NCBI GenBank assembly: GCA_947499545.1
Contig: CANMOZ010000026.1
Coordinates: 1-33,413, forward strand
DNA from: an uncultured Saccharospirillaceae bacterium
GTDB lineage: Bacteria > Pseudomonadota > Gammaproteobacteria > Pseudomonadales > Oceanobacteraceae
DNA: 33,413 nt
Direction: 5' to 3'
The notes under the pieces are model-generated. The model was not told where the DNA came from. It saw nothing but the letters and a program-made list of their open reading frames with translations, and searched no databases. A program made the translations under genes and the position numbers. Positions 13,642 through 22,282 of this stretch are shown piece by piece. Position 1 is the first letter of the stretch. The number at the start of each line of letters is the position of its first letter.

Positions 13642-16600
13642 ATGAAAATTGTAAATGAAGATTGCGGAAAACCGAAACCATCAATTGAATTCTTAAAGAA
13701 TAATCTTAGCTTGGCACTTTTGTCGTGGAAAAAAGTAGAAGCTTATGTGAGGAGATTTAATTCCTGTGTAGATCTTTTGGAATTGGAGAAAGTAAAATTT
13801 GATATTGATTTTAATTTGAGTCAATGGTTTGAATCATTCAAAGATGGAATTGATCAGAGTGATGAGAAGAAGTGTATTTATATCCCTAAGAGCAATAAGT
13901 GGGAAATAAAAAGTAAAATATGGCAGCCATGCAGCGGTCAATTTAGAGTTAGAAAAATTACACACTTGAGAGTTGGAGATCAGGTGAAAGGAGTAATGTT
14001 TGCTACATGTTTAGCAAATATTGTTGAAACACTTTCACGTAGAACAAGTAAAGTAGATAGCTATTTGGATGCCCAAAAATTAGGTGTTTTTAGCTATGGA
14101 AATAGATTGGCTTGCATTTGGGATTCGGGATGTGAAGTTGAAAAAGCCAATTTTATGTGGGGCGGCAGTAGAATGTACCGGGATTATCATGAAGATTACG
14201 CATATTTTCTGGATAGACCAGTAAAAACATGCCGTCAGTTGGAGTTGTGTCAGTGCGAAAAAAATATACATATTGTTTCTCTAGATATTAAGAAATTTTA
14301 TGATCAGATAAAAGTGTCGAAGATCATTGAAAATATTTGTCGTATGAGGAAAGAATATAAGAGTAAATTCTCTGATGAGGTTGATGATGCCGAGTTTGAG
14401 GAGTTTGTTTTAAATCTGAAAAGATTTCTGGAGTCTGTGTCAGGTGAAAACGGAATTGGTTTGCCGCAAGGTATGGTTGCATCTGGTTTTTTTGCGAATA
14501 TATATTTGTGGGGTTTGGATGAGAAAATAAAATCAGATCTAAGTAATGATGATGGAGGTGAATTAAGTAAAATTAGTGTTGTTGATTATTGTAGGTATTG
14601 TGATGACATTAAACTGGTACTGTTGTCGGAAGAGACTGGGGTTGGGGTAAGCCGTGCTATTAAAAAGCACGCGGTGGATTGGTTAAAAAATGCTTGGAAA
14701 GATTCGGTTGATTCGGGGGAGGGTGAGTTCTTAAACGAAGGTAAAACACAAAATATAAATTGGGAGTGTTATGCTGATAAAAAGAGAACGTCTGCATTAG
14801 TTAGAGAATTGCAAGCTAATATTAGTCGTTTTACGGATGTTGATGTTCTAAATAGTTCTCTAAAAAGCTTAGAAGATATTCTTGAGTTTGTTGATAATAA
14901 AACTGGCTCAGTATCGGAGGTTGGAGTTGAAACTTCTGGTTATCCAGCAACTTTTGTTGACCTTGAAGGGTTTGAATATCTGGGGTCTGAAGAGAATGAT
15001 ATGAATTATGAAACTTTAGCCAAGTTTACTTCCATGAAGATTAAGGAGGTGATCTTCGAAAAATCTAGGGTTGTGCAAGAAAATAGCAAGCAAGATTGCA
15101 AGCTTGAAAGTGTATTTTTCTCTAATCGCCTAATAGCTACTTGGCTTAGAAATCCATCATTAATATCTGTTCTTAGAGTCGCTTTTCAAATATCGCCTTG
15201 TAATAAATCGTTGAGCAATATACTGGATTTGATTTTAAATAATTTAGAAAGTTCGGAGGATGAAGAGTGTGCACATATATTATCGTACTTGCTTGGTGAA
15301 ATATATAGATTTTCTATAACAGATATAATTAAGGAAAAAGTGTCACCCGAATGCAGCGAGTCTGTTTTGCTGGAATATAGAAGGGTTTTGAATAGAAAGT
15401 CACATGTTTTTCTTGAATTAGATAAGGTTGAGTTTTATGCCAAGCAAAACATGCTGTTGTTTTTATATAGATACAATTTTATGCAAGGCTATAGGTCAAT
15501 AAAAATAGATGCTTTTTTTGAGCAATATAACTATCTCTATTATAGAGTTGATTACAGTGATGAGATGAATGATGATCAATTGTTTCAAGCGTATTTGGAT
15601 CAGTTGGTTTATAATGATCGAGTTGAGATTTCTAGTTTTCCTACGAAATTGTTAGAGCTCATGGAGCAAAAGTGCGAACACGCTCCGTGGATTTATATGA
15701 GAAAAATAAAGCAACAAAAAGAATATTCAAGCGAGTGTGTTTCTAATGCAAGCCAGATGTCTTTGTTAGATATTCTAACAGCTAGAAATAACCCTTTATA
15801 TGCTGAAGAGAATTTTTTAAAGGTAGCGGTTAGTTATTTGAACTGGTTTAAAAATCCACCAGATGAGTGTGGTTTTAACCTTGCATCGTTTAAGATTAAA
15901 TCCTTTGATAATATATTTGATGCAAGTGACCCATATCCGGTGCTCGTGTTCAATAGGGAAATGGATTCTAGTAATGAAGAGTTGGAAGTATGTCGCTGGT
16001 TGAATAAGGAAAATTTGTATGGCTATTGTCTCGGACAATTTTTGTACCGAATGATTGTGGTTTTGTCGGGTGTCAATGTGTCTGGCCACGTATTGTTTTC
16101 TAGTTACAATAATAGGCTCTCATTTGCGAATAACAACCTTTCATCAAAGCCTCTTTGGCTTGTTAATAAAAACCAAAAAAATAATTTATATTTTATTTCT
16201 TCGTGGATGAATAATTTAATTTCCTCTTTGATAGATTGGCCGGGGAAAGGTTTTAAATCTCTGGATCCGAATTTAAAAGAAATTGAATCAATTGATGATT
16301 TGATAGAGTTGCTGAAAAGTAGGGTGGAGGCACTTAATGGTCTGTATGGAAAGCTTTCGAAATTGCCGGTATATGAAATTGTTTCAACCAAGAGGGGTGG
16401 TTATGATAATTCAAGTTTTTCAGTAGCAATTGTTCAACCCTCTATGCCAAAAACTGGAGACTTTAATAATAAGCAAATTACATTTCATGATAATAATGAT
16501 AGGAGGCAACAGAGGCAGCACTTGCTGGAGTGTATCAGTCTTTTGAAAATGAATATGAAGTTCCAAAAAAGAAGTAGTATTGATTTGATCTGCTTTCCTG

Positions 16601-17250
16601 AAGTTTCAGTTCATCAAGATGATGTTGATATATTGATTTCATTATCTAATAGTTTAAAAGCATGCATATTCTTTGGGCAAATGTTTATTGAGGATGAGTT
16701 TGGTCAAATAATAAATAGAGGAGGGTGGATTGTAAGACAAGATACAAACAGAAGGAATGGGTATCAGATTAGCTATCAGGGTAAAAAACATTTAACTGAT
16801 GATGAGGAAAAGTGCGGTGTTGTTGGTAATAGGCCATATCAATTATTGGTAGCATTTGTTGATGGAAAGAAAGGTGTTTCTACTAGAGTATCAGCTTCAA
16901 TATGTTACGATGCAACTGATCTTAATCTTGCTTCGGACTTGAGGGAGTTGATTGATTGCTTTATTATTTCAGCACATAATAAAGATACAAACACTTTCGA
17001 TTCGCTGGTTACTTCAATGAATTACTTAATGTATCAGCCTGTAGTCTTGGTAAATTGTGGTGAGTATGGGGGGTCTACAATTCAAATGCCATACAGGGAA
17101 AAACACGAAAGAGTGCTTACGTATTTTAGAGGAAATAATCAAGTTGCTGTTGGAATATACGACCTAGACCTGCAAGCTAAAAAGAGAAAAAAACCAAGAT
17201 CATTTAGTGAATTAAAAACCCCGCCGGCAGGTTTGGGGAAGCGCAAATAA
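13642..17250 (+). CDS. drt1: Reverse transcriptase-nitrilase fusion, UG1 / DRT type 1 anti-phage defence protein
   Basis: A 1202-aa protein from the ATG at 13642; the frame is open upstream only to a TTG at 13555. The RT domain (about 150-400) has motif A SLDIKKFYD (D215), motif B GIGLPQGMVASG (LPQG from 274) and motif C RYCDD (Y319-C320-D321-D322). About 450 helical residues of no recognised fold follow. The C-terminal third is a carbon-nitrogen hydrolase: SVAIVQP at 927, Glu in CFPEVS (E987), candidate Lys in QGKKHL (K1048/1049) and nucleophile Cys in SICYD (C1088). RT plus nitrilase is the layout of unknown-group UG1, shown to block phages as Defence-associated RT type 1. All catalytic residues look intact. 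The gene is markedly AT-richer than its neighbours and opposes the early operon, so it is an acquired cargo gene. The SD is poor. Confidence 0.9.
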   Translation: MKIVNEDCGKPKPSIEFLKNNLSLALLSWKKVEAYVRRFNSCVDLLELEKVKFDIDFNLSQWFESFKDGIDQSDEKKCIYIPKSNKWEIKSKIWQPCSGQFRVRKITHLRVGDQVKGVMFATCLANIVETLSRRTSKVDSYLDAQKLGVFSYGNRLACIWDSGCEVEKANFMWGGSRMYRDYHEDYAYFLDRPVKTCRQLELCQCEKNIHIVSLDIKKFYDQIKVSKIIENICRMRKEYKSKFSDEVDDAEFEEFVLNLKRFLESVSGENGIGLPQGMVASGFFANIYLWGLDEKIKSDLSNDDGGELSKISVVDYCRYCDDIKLVLLSEETGVGVSRAIKKHAVDWLKNAWKDSVDSGEGEFLNEGKTQNINWECYADKKRTSALVRELQANISRFTDVDVLNSSLKSLEDILEFVDNKTGSVSEVGVETSGYPATFVDLEGFEYLGSEENDMNYETLAKFTSMKIKEVIFEKSRVVQENSKQDCKLESVFFSNRLIATWLRNPSLISVLRVAFQISPCNKSLSNILDLILNNLESSEDEECAHILSYLLGEIYRFSITDIIKEKVSPECSESVLLEYRRVLNRKSHVFLELDKVEFYAKQNMLLFLYRYNFMQGYRSIKIDAFFEQYNYLYYRVDYSDEMNDDQLFQAYLDQLVYNDRVEISSFPTKLLELMEQKCEHAPWIYMRKIKQQKEYSSECVSNASQMSLLDILTARNNPLYAEENFLKVAVSYLNWFKNPPDECGFNLASFKIKSFDNIFDASDPYPVLVFNREMDSSNEELEVCRWLNKENLYGYCLGQFLYRMIVVLSGVNVSGHVLFSSYNNRLSFANNNLSSKPLWLVNKNQKNNLYFISSWMNNLISSLIDWPGKGFKSLDPNLKEIESIDDLIELLKSRVEALNGLYGKLSKLPVYEIVSTKRGGYDNSSFSVAIVQPSMPKTGDFNNKQITFHDNNDRRQQRQHLLECISLLKMNMKFQKRSSIDLICFPEVSVHQDDVDILISLSNSLKACIFFGQMFIEDEFGQIINRGGWIVRQDTNRRNGYQISYQGKKHLTDDEEKCGVVGNRPYQLLVAFVDGKKGVSTRVSASICYDATDLNLASDLRELIDCFIISAHNKDTNTFDSLVTSMNYLMYQPVVLVNCGEYGGSTIQMPYREKHERVLTYFRGNNQVAVGIYDLDLQAKKRKKPRSFSELKTPPAGLGKRK

Positions 17251-17258
17251 TTATGTGA

Positions 17259-17630
17259 TTATGTATAAACCCACTCAAACTCCCCCTCACACCACCCAAT
17301 AAACTGCCCCAGGCTCGGAAAGTAAGGGCTGACGCTTTGCCGGGCTTTGTGTAAACCGCGTTGTACTTGTCGCTCGGTGGTTATCTGATTTTCGATAAAG
17401 CCTTTGATCCATTGCGTTTTCGCGCGCTGTAACAATTGGTCGGTCGGAAAACTTTGTTTCCACGCGGGGAAAATACACTGCAAATCCAAAAACAAAGCGT
17501 TCACAACTTGGGCGGTTTGCTCGGTGCTATCCGTTTTTGGTGTATCCCTCTGTAAGGCCCTGAGCGGGCCTGTATTCGATTGTAAGTGACAACCTATGCA
17601 TCGGCGTGGGTTAAGGCGTTTAATCGCCAT
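17259..17630 (-). CDS. Phage replication protein P-like helicase loader (short form)
   Basis: A 123-aa protein from the ATG at 17630 (GAGG upstream; start inside the end of the O-like gene). It contains ALFLDLQCIFPAWKQSFPTDQLLQRAKTQW and VQRGLHKARQSVSPYFPSLGQFIGWC, the conserved C-terminal core of lambda P-type proteins, which deliver the host DnaB helicase to the initiator. Lambda P is about 233 aa; shorter forms of this kind are common in other prophages. The N-terminus has Cys-x-x-Cys (RCIGCH). It converges with the RT-nitrilase gene with an 8-bp gap, the likely insertion junction of that cargo. Confidence 0.78.
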   Translation of the reverse strand: MAIKRLNPRRCIGCHLQSNTGPLRALQRDTPKTDSTEQTAQVVNALFLDLQCIFPAWKQSFPTDQLLQRAKTQWIKGFIENQITTERQVQRGLHKARQSVSPYFPSLGQFIGWCEGEFEWVYT

Positions 17631-18495
17631 GTACGTACACCTCAAGGTCTTCCGCGCGTAACCAACTGGTGTCGAAGGGGTCGTAAGTTTCCCAGCAGGA
17701 TTTATTGGCCGACATGTCTTTCGGTTGGGTGCGGTTCTGTAACCAGGTCAGGTTGATACTTTTCCAACCGGCGCCAATGGTTTGGTCAATCACGTCGGAA
17801 GGGGTGAGCCCGATGCTGGCTGCTTGAGCGGCTTCACGCATTTGGATTTCGAGTGCGTGTTGGGTCAAGGGGGCGTTGAGGGCTTGCCGGTGGTCGATGA
17901 AGTTTTGCACAGCGCTTTGATCAACGCTTTTGGGCAGCTTGCTGAAATCAAAATGTTTCGATTTTGGCGAAAACTTTTTTTTATATACTTTTTTTTTATT
18001 ATTCTTGTATTTGTTCTTACTTATGTTGTTCAGTACCCCACTTTCGGGCCCATCTTCAAATCCGTTTTTGCCACCCCCCTCCGTTGTTTTTGGGGTGTCA
18101 TCGACTTCGTAACCTACCTCCAATTCTGGTGCAGAGTCGATCCTTGCTCGATACGTTTTTGAGCTGATTTCGCTCATGTCACACTCCATCGTTTCTAATA
18201 CTTTTTCAGTTTTTTTCGGTTGAGGTTTTAACGCAACATTGAGCCGATAACGCTTAACAAAACCGCCTCTCGAAGCGACTCGACCGGCGTCCAAAATAAG
18301 CGTTTGGGTCGAGAGAGATTTCAAGGCTGAAGCAACGGTTTTGATGTTTAACCCTGTATCCGCTGCAATGCGTTTTTGAGAAGGCCAGCAAGTGAATTGT
18401 TTATTGGCGCGTGACGCGAGAGCCAGTAGAACGAGACGCTCTGTGGCTTTATGGGTGGTCATGCTCCAAGCCCATTTGGATGCGATTAAATTCAT
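17620..18495 (-). CDS. Phage replication initiator, O-like, with N-terminal winged helix
   Basis: A 291-aa protein. Residues 1-85 form a winged-helix DNA-binding domain (ATERLVLLALASRANKQFTCWPSQKRIAADTGLNIKTVASALKSL), typical of replication proteins that bind origin iterons. The centre is low complexity and Lys/Asn-rich (ISKNKYKNNKKKVYKKKF, about 155-173), encoded by a very AT-rich tract. The C-terminal domain (FIDHRQALNAPLTQHALEIQMREAAQAASIGLTPSDVIDQTIGAGWKSINLTWL) is the usual P-interacting or helicase-loader contact region. AAGGAAGG precedes the ATG at 18495. It overlaps the P-like gene by 11 bp. Confidence 0.8.
   Translation of the reverse strand: MNLIASKWAWSMTTHKATERLVLLALASRANKQFTCWPSQKRIAADTGLNIKTVASALKSLSTQTLILDAGRVASRGGFVKRYRLNVALKPQPKKTEKVLETMECDMSEISSKTYRARIDSAPELEVGYEVDDTPKTTEGGGKNGFEDGPESGVLNNISKNKYKNNKKKVYKKKFSPKSKHFDFSKLPKSVDQSAVQNFIDHRQALNAPLTQHALEIQMREAAQAASIGLTPSDVIDQTIGAGWKSINLTWLQNRTQPKDMSANKSCWETYDPFDTSWLRAEDLEVYVHGD
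17973..18027. other. AT-rich tract inside the initiator gene, candidate replication origin
   Basis: About 55 bp made almost only of T on the plus strand (A on the coding strand), in an otherwise balanced gene. In lambda the origin lies inside gene O, with an AT-rich unwinding element beside iterons. I see the AT tract but no convincing iteron set next to it, so origin function is inference by analogy. Confidence 0.35.
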
Positions 18496-18536
18496 ATAAA
18501 ACCTTCCTTAGTGACGATGATGTTATTTGCAGGTGC

Positions 18537-18716
18537 TTAACGTTTCTTGAGGCGGTGGTTAAAGATCGGCTTCTTTTCACCGCTCGTGCCTATAGCCACC
18601 TGGGTGATGCGGCCGCCTTTGGCGATATAACGCGCAATGTCGCGCTCAAAGGTTTTGCGGTATTTCTCTTTAACGCTTGCGGGAATGACGGGTGCGTGTT
18701 GAGGGTTTGAATCCAT
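18537..18716 (-). CDS. Small conserved phage early protein
   Basis: A 59-aa protein read directly from the sequence: starts MDSNPQHAPVIPASVKEKYR, continues TFERDIARYIAKGGRITQVAIG and ends FNHRLKKR. GGAGG lies at good spacing before the ATG at 18716. It is the first gene of the leftward early operon, in the place where lambdoid phages carry cro. I see no helix-turn-helix, so a Cro role is not supported. Similar short basic proteins with an ERDI..Y.A.GG.I block occur in the same position in Pseudomonas-type prophages; function unknown to me. Confidence 0.65.
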   Translation of the reverse strand: MDSNPQHAPVIPASVKEKYRKTFERDIARYIAKGGRITQVAIGTSGEKKPIFNHRLKKR

Positions 18717-18970
18717 AGTGGCCTCCTGCCGGTCTGTTTTGGGTGGTCGCCGTTCACAAAATTTAAGGGTCGGCGGGTTATCTCAATGAATTGTTAGAAA
18801 CAACGGGTTAGACTTCATTGACAGATCATCATGAAATCATGAATTAGATGGCATTTAGTTGCTTTGCTGTAAACGCTATGCGTAACCTTGCCGTCTGGGT
18901 CCATGATTACAGCATATTAAGTAAATTAACGTAAACAAAATATACGTACAAAACAATAAGAGGGCAGGCT
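18717..18970. promoter_or_regulatory. Immunity control region between CI and the early operon
   Basis: A 254-bp non-coding gap between divergent transcription units. The best operator candidate is 18929-18947, with perfect ACGTA/TACGT ends around an AT centre, close to the repressor start. GTAAA steps recur near it (18921, 18931), and the 10-mer AATCATGAAT occurs in the middle. I see no cro-like gene in it. AGAGGGCAGG just before 18971 serves as the SD for CI. Exact promoters cannot be assigned with confidence. Confidence 0.5.
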
Positions 18971-19651
18971 ATGACTACGGTAGGTGAGCGTTTGAAGCGC
19001 CTGATCAATCAATCAGGGTATCGTCAGCATGAGGTGTCGGATGCCTTGGGTATCGCACGGGCAACGGTGACGCAGTGGGTCACGAATCGCAATTCGCCTA
19101 AGCGATATATTATGGAATTATCCGAATTATTGAACACTACACCCGAGTTCATTTTGTACGGAGAAGAAGGCAAAAAGCCTAAGCAACGGGTTAAGGTTGA
19201 ACTGCCCAGCGAACGGCCGCACTTTCAAATTACTAAACGCACTCAGACCGATCATCATGCCCCTTTAATCGACAAAGACGAAATTGCATCCTTTCTAAAA
19301 ACCGGTAAGCATCAACAAGATAGCGCTGAAATTCTTTCCACCTTTCCAGTGAGCGATCAAGCCTTTTACTACCGTGAAGACCTAAGCGGCATGAGCCCTT
19401 TCATCGAACCTGGCAGCCGTGTTTTGGTAGACCCGCAATTGCCTTTGCACGTTGGCCGTTGGCCCGCGATGTTCTGTGTAGAAGGTGAATACGTCGTGGC
19501 GAGTACCAAGCGAGTGCCCGGCGGTTTGTTGTTGGAATTCACGGAAACCGGCGCAGGCTGGGAGCCGATTAAAACCGACTCTTCAGGCTATGTGGGAATG
19601 GTGGTGTCGGTTATTCCCGATTGGCAACAGAGTTTGCTTAATGATGAATGA
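18971..19651 (+). CDS. CI-type prophage repressor, HTH_XRE plus S24-like domain (nucleophile Ser apparently missing)
   Basis: A 226-aa repressor. The N-terminal helix-turn-helix is GERLKRLINQSGYRQHEVSDALGIARATVTQWVTNRNSPK (residues 5-44). The C-terminal half is an S24/LexA-like fold: LSGMSPFIEPGSRVLVDPQLP, GRWPAMFCVEGEYVVASTKRVPGGLLLEF. In active members the residue before Met in this block is the catalytic Ser (G-D-S-M-x-P); here it is Gly (S139-G140-M141-S142-P143). The general-base Lys candidate K180 is present. No Ala-Gly cleavage site is obvious. The fold may therefore serve only for dimerisation, making the repressor insensitive to RecA-stimulated self-cleavage. It diverges from the leftward early operon, as expected. 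Confidence 0.87.
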   Translation: MTTVGERLKRLINQSGYRQHEVSDALGIARATVTQWVTNRNSPKRYIMELSELLNTTPEFILYGEEGKKPKQRVKVELPSERPHFQITKRTQTDHHAPLIDKDEIASFLKTGKHQQDSAEILSTFPVSDQAFYYREDLSGMSPFIEPGSRVLVDPQLPLHVGRWPAMFCVEGEYVVASTKRVPGGLLLEFTETGAGWEPIKTDSSGYVGMVVSVIPDWQQSLLNDE

Positions 19652-19699
19652 TAATAATTAACAAAGAATGCCAAAAACTGAATTAAATTCATTTAAGGC

Positions 19700-19741
19700 T
19701 TGACTCGGCCTAAAAACACCTCGTAACGTTATAAACATAAC
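19700..19741 (+). promoter_or_regulatory. Possible promoter and small dyad ahead of the recombination genes
   Basis: A TTGACT (19700-19705) could be a -35; the best-spaced -10 is only TAACGT (19724-19729). A dyad GTTAT-AAAC-ATAAC (19728-19741) overlaps the region and resembles an operator. Together they suggest a regulated promoter for the 126-aa, YqaJ and RecT genes. The -10 is weak, hence the low score. Confidence 0.35.
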
Positions 19742-19758
19742 AATAAAACGAGGTTCAT

Positions 19759-20139
19759 ATGAACATCATCAATCTTTACTGCGCATCGTCGCGTGACTTA
19801 GCTCGACTGGAGGCTGACCAAGCCGCTGCTTCCATTCGGGACGCCGCCATCGAGCGCTGTCATAACAATATCTTCGATTCACTGATCGCGGGCGAGACCG
19901 TTCGGATTCGACGCGATCAACTCAACGCAACCTCTGTGCTGGAAGCCATTAACGAGCTGCCCGGCGATCCGCTGTTAACCTTAGCGCAAGCCACACCTGA
20001 ATTAGACGACGAAGCTTTGGGCAAAGGCTTTCGTCAGCTCATGCGCGACGGCTGTGATTTGCTGGCAACGGAGTGGGCCGAACCGATGTATGAGGAACAG
20101 CTCGAAACCAAAATAGCCATGCTGATCACCAGCGCTTAA
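19759..20139 (+). CDS. Conserved phage protein of unknown function ahead of the recombination genes
   Basis: A 126-aa, mostly helical protein: an Ala-rich N-terminal helix (SSRDLARLEADQAAASIRDAAIERCHNNIFDSL), a middle GETVRIRRDQL, and an acidic C-terminus (ATEWAEPMYEEQLETKIAMLI). GAGG six bases before the ATG gives a good start. It begins the rightward unit that continues with the exonuclease and annealing protein, so a role in recombination or host-nuclease control is possible by position only. I recognise no domain. Confidence 0.6.
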   Translation: MNIINLYCASSRDLARLEADQAAASIRDAAIERCHNNIFDSLIAGETVRIRRDQLNATSVLEAINELPGDPLLTLAQATPELDDEALGKGFRQLMRDGCDLLATEWAEPMYEEQLETKIAMLITSA

Positions 20140-20183
20140 CCCTTCTTCTTCAACAAAAATAAAATGACATAGGACCAAACGGA

Positions 20184-21146
20184 ATGTTGACGCCTAAACA
20201 ACTGGAACAACGCAAACAGGGCATTGGTGGCAGTGATGCTGCGGCCGCTGTTGGTATAAGCCCTTATAAATCACCCCTTGAATTGTACTTTGAAAAAATC
20301 GGCGAAGTTGTGATGGAACAGAGCCCGACAAAATACAGTCACTTTGGTCAGCGTTTAGAAGAAGTGGTCGCCGATGAATACGAAGACCGCACCGGCTGCA
20401 AAGTGCGTCGTCGTCATCACACCTTTGTGCACCCCGATCACGATTTTATGTTGGCGCATGTCGATCGCACCGTTGATAACCAGCGTTGTGTGTTGGAATG
20501 CAAAACCACTGATAAGTTTGCCGCCAAGCCGCATTTGTGGGGGCAGGGGAATCGCTATAGCCCCTCGGGTCAGCTCGTCAGTATTGATAACCAAGTGCCC
20601 GAGTATTACCTGGTGCAGTGTTGCCACTACATGTCGGTGTTGAATTACGAGCGTTGTGATCTGGCGGTACTGATTGGTGGTAACGATTTTCGAATCTACA
20701 CGCTTGAGCGCAACTATGCATTAGAAGCGCAACTCATCGAAATGGAAAAACGCTTTTGGTATGAGCATGTTTTGAAACGTAAGCCACCAAGGCCGGTAAG
20801 TAAACGCGACGTGCAATTGCTGTATGCAAAAGCCAATGGTGAAGCTCGCAAAGTCAGTAAAAACATTGAAAGCACCGTGAACGCGTTGAAAGAAACCAAA
20901 CAAACCATTGCTGAATTGAAATGCGAGCAAGAAGGATTGGAGCTGGATATCAAACGGTTTTTAGGCAATGCCGAAGTGCTGCTCAATGAAAAAGGGCAAT
21001 CCATTCTTACTTGGAAGCAAAGTGCGGCTTCTACGCGTTTTAACGAAAAATCCTTCGCAGCCGAACACCCAGACTTATACCAACGCTATTGTGAAAAGCG
21101 CCCAGGGAGCCGTCGCCTACACATCAAAAAGGAGCTTGATGCATGA
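20184..21146 (+). CDS. YqaJ-family phage exonuclease (lambda Exo-like)
   Basis: A 320-aa enzyme expected to resect double-stranded ends 5' to 3' for recombination with the RecT-type partner. It has the YqaJ signature GIGGSDAAAAVGISPYKSPLELYFEK (residues 13-38), Glu in RLEEVVADEY (59-60), and the D-ExK nuclease core: D94 (AHVDRTV), E105 and K107 (LECKTT). A conserved VPEYYLVQCCHYMSVLN follows at 138-154. The C-terminal 100 residues add a coiled coil (STVNALKETKQTIAELKCEQEGLELDIKRFL) common in this phage subfamily. The stop overlaps the RecT start (ATGA), so the two are coupled. Confidence 0.92.
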   Translation: MLTPKQLEQRKQGIGGSDAAAAVGISPYKSPLELYFEKIGEVVMEQSPTKYSHFGQRLEEVVADEYEDRTGCKVRRRHHTFVHPDHDFMLAHVDRTVDNQRCVLECKTTDKFAAKPHLWGQGNRYSPSGQLVSIDNQVPEYYLVQCCHYMSVLNYERCDLAVLIGGNDFRIYTLERNYALEAQLIEMEKRFWYEHVLKRKPPRPVSKRDVQLLYAKANGEARKVSKNIESTVNALKETKQTIAELKCEQEGLELDIKRFLGNAEVLLNEKGQSILTWKQSAASTRFNEKSFAAEHPDLYQRYCEKRPGSRRLHIKKELDA

Positions 21147-21928
21147 AAAGCCTAACCCCAACCACATTACAAGAAGCGCAAGACTTTGCAACGCTGATCG
21201 CGCAAAGCCATTTTATTCCTAAAGAATACTGCGGTAACCCGGGCAATGTATTGGCTGCGGTATTGATGGGCGCCGAGCTTGGCTTGAAACCTTTGCAAGC
21301 CTTGCAAAACATCGCCGTGATCAACGGACGCCCGTCGATTTGGGGTGATGCCATGAAAGCCTTGGTCATGAGTTCAGGTCAGTGCGAAGCCTTTGAAGAA
21401 ACCTTCGACGAGCAAACCTTAACCGCAACGTGCAAGATCATCCGCAAAGGATACGAGAAACCCTTCGAAGCCAAGTTCAGTGCCCGCGATGCCGAGCAAG
21501 CAAAACTTTGGGGGAAGCCGGGCCCTTGGACTCAGTACCCAACACGCATGTTGCAGTTGAGAGCCAGAGCCTTTGCGTGCCGAGATGCCTTTCCCGATCG
21601 ATTGAAAGGATTGGCCGTTGCTGAAGAGTCGCAAGACATAGAAGAGCAAGCGCCCGAAGTCAAAGACGTTACACCAGCAAAAAAAGCAAATGAAAGCAGC
21701 AGCATAAAAACCCTAAAAGTGATGGCCGGGGGTCACGAAGCGGAAGTGGTTTCACCCGTCTCGCAATTGCTCGGGCGTTTGGATCAAGCCACCACCATTG
21801 ACGAATGCCGCGAAGTGTACAGCGCCATGCAAATCTTCCCGCGTGAAAGCAGTGATCGCAAATTGTTAAGCAAAGCGCTCAAAGCAAAACGCCTTAAGCT
21901 CGAAGCCGAACTCAATCCAGAGCCATAA
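21143..21928 (+). CDS. RecT-family single-strand annealing protein
   Basis: A 261-aa protein. The N-terminal 165 residues follow the RecT / EHAP1 pattern: AQDFATLIAQSHFIPKEYCGNPGNVLAAVLMGAELGLKPLQALQNIAVINGRPSIWGDAM, IIRKGYEKPFEAKFSARDAEQAKLWGKPGPW and YPTRMLQLRARAFACRDAFPDRLKGL. These proteins coat and anneal ssDNA made by the exonuclease. A flexible Lys/Glu linker leads to a short helical C-terminus (LLGRLDQATTIDECREVYSAM) of a kind often found in RecT proteins as a partner-binding tail. Coupled to YqaJ by a 4-base overlap. Confidence 0.92.
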   Translation: MKSLTPTTLQEAQDFATLIAQSHFIPKEYCGNPGNVLAAVLMGAELGLKPLQALQNIAVINGRPSIWGDAMKALVMSSGQCEAFEETFDEQTLTATCKIIRKGYEKPFEAKFSARDAEQAKLWGKPGPWTQYPTRMLQLRARAFACRDAFPDRLKGLAVAEESQDIEEQAPEVKDVTPAKKANESSSIKTLKVMAGGHEAEVVSPVSQLLGRLDQATTIDECREVYSAMQIFPRESSDRKLLSKALKAKRLKLEAELNPEP

Positions 21929-21958
21929 CGTTTACAGAACTCACAAGGAGGTCGTCGA

Positions 21959-22153
21959 ATGGAACATGTGAAACAAATGCTCAACGCTGAAGAAGCTGCC
22001 GACTACATCGGCTTATCAAAAAGCACCCTCGCCATATGGCGATCCACTGGACGCTATGAATTGCCCTATGTAAAAGTAGGGCGCTATGTACGTTATCGCC
22101 GCAAAGACTTGCAAGCTTTTCTCGACAACCGCGTTAGGACGCATGTGGGGTGA
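21959..22153 (+). CDS. Excisionase-like HTH protein
   Basis: A 64-aa protein with a MerR/AlpA-type winged helix (HTH_17): MLNAEEAADYIGLSKSTLAIWRSTGRYELPYVKVGRYVRYRRKDLQAFLDNR. AAGGAGG lies ahead of the ATG. Small proteins of this family next to a tyrosine integrase act as excisionase/recombination directionality factor, or activate int expression. It faces the integrase gene, with 129 bp between the stops, and follows RecT in the same direction, so it would be made during lytic growth. Confidence 0.8.
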   Translation: MEHVKQMLNAEEAADYIGLSKSTLAIWRSTGRYELPYVKVGRYVRYRRKDLQAFLDNRVRTHVG

Positions 22154-22282
22154 GAGTGTTGGAATATGCCACCTACAGCACCGGCTGTAAGTGGCTCGAA
22201 TTGATCTTATTCTTCAAATTCTTCTTCGTGTTCTTCTGGTATTTCGGCGTGGTCAGCTTATTTCGCTGTAGGAGGTGTTTAC

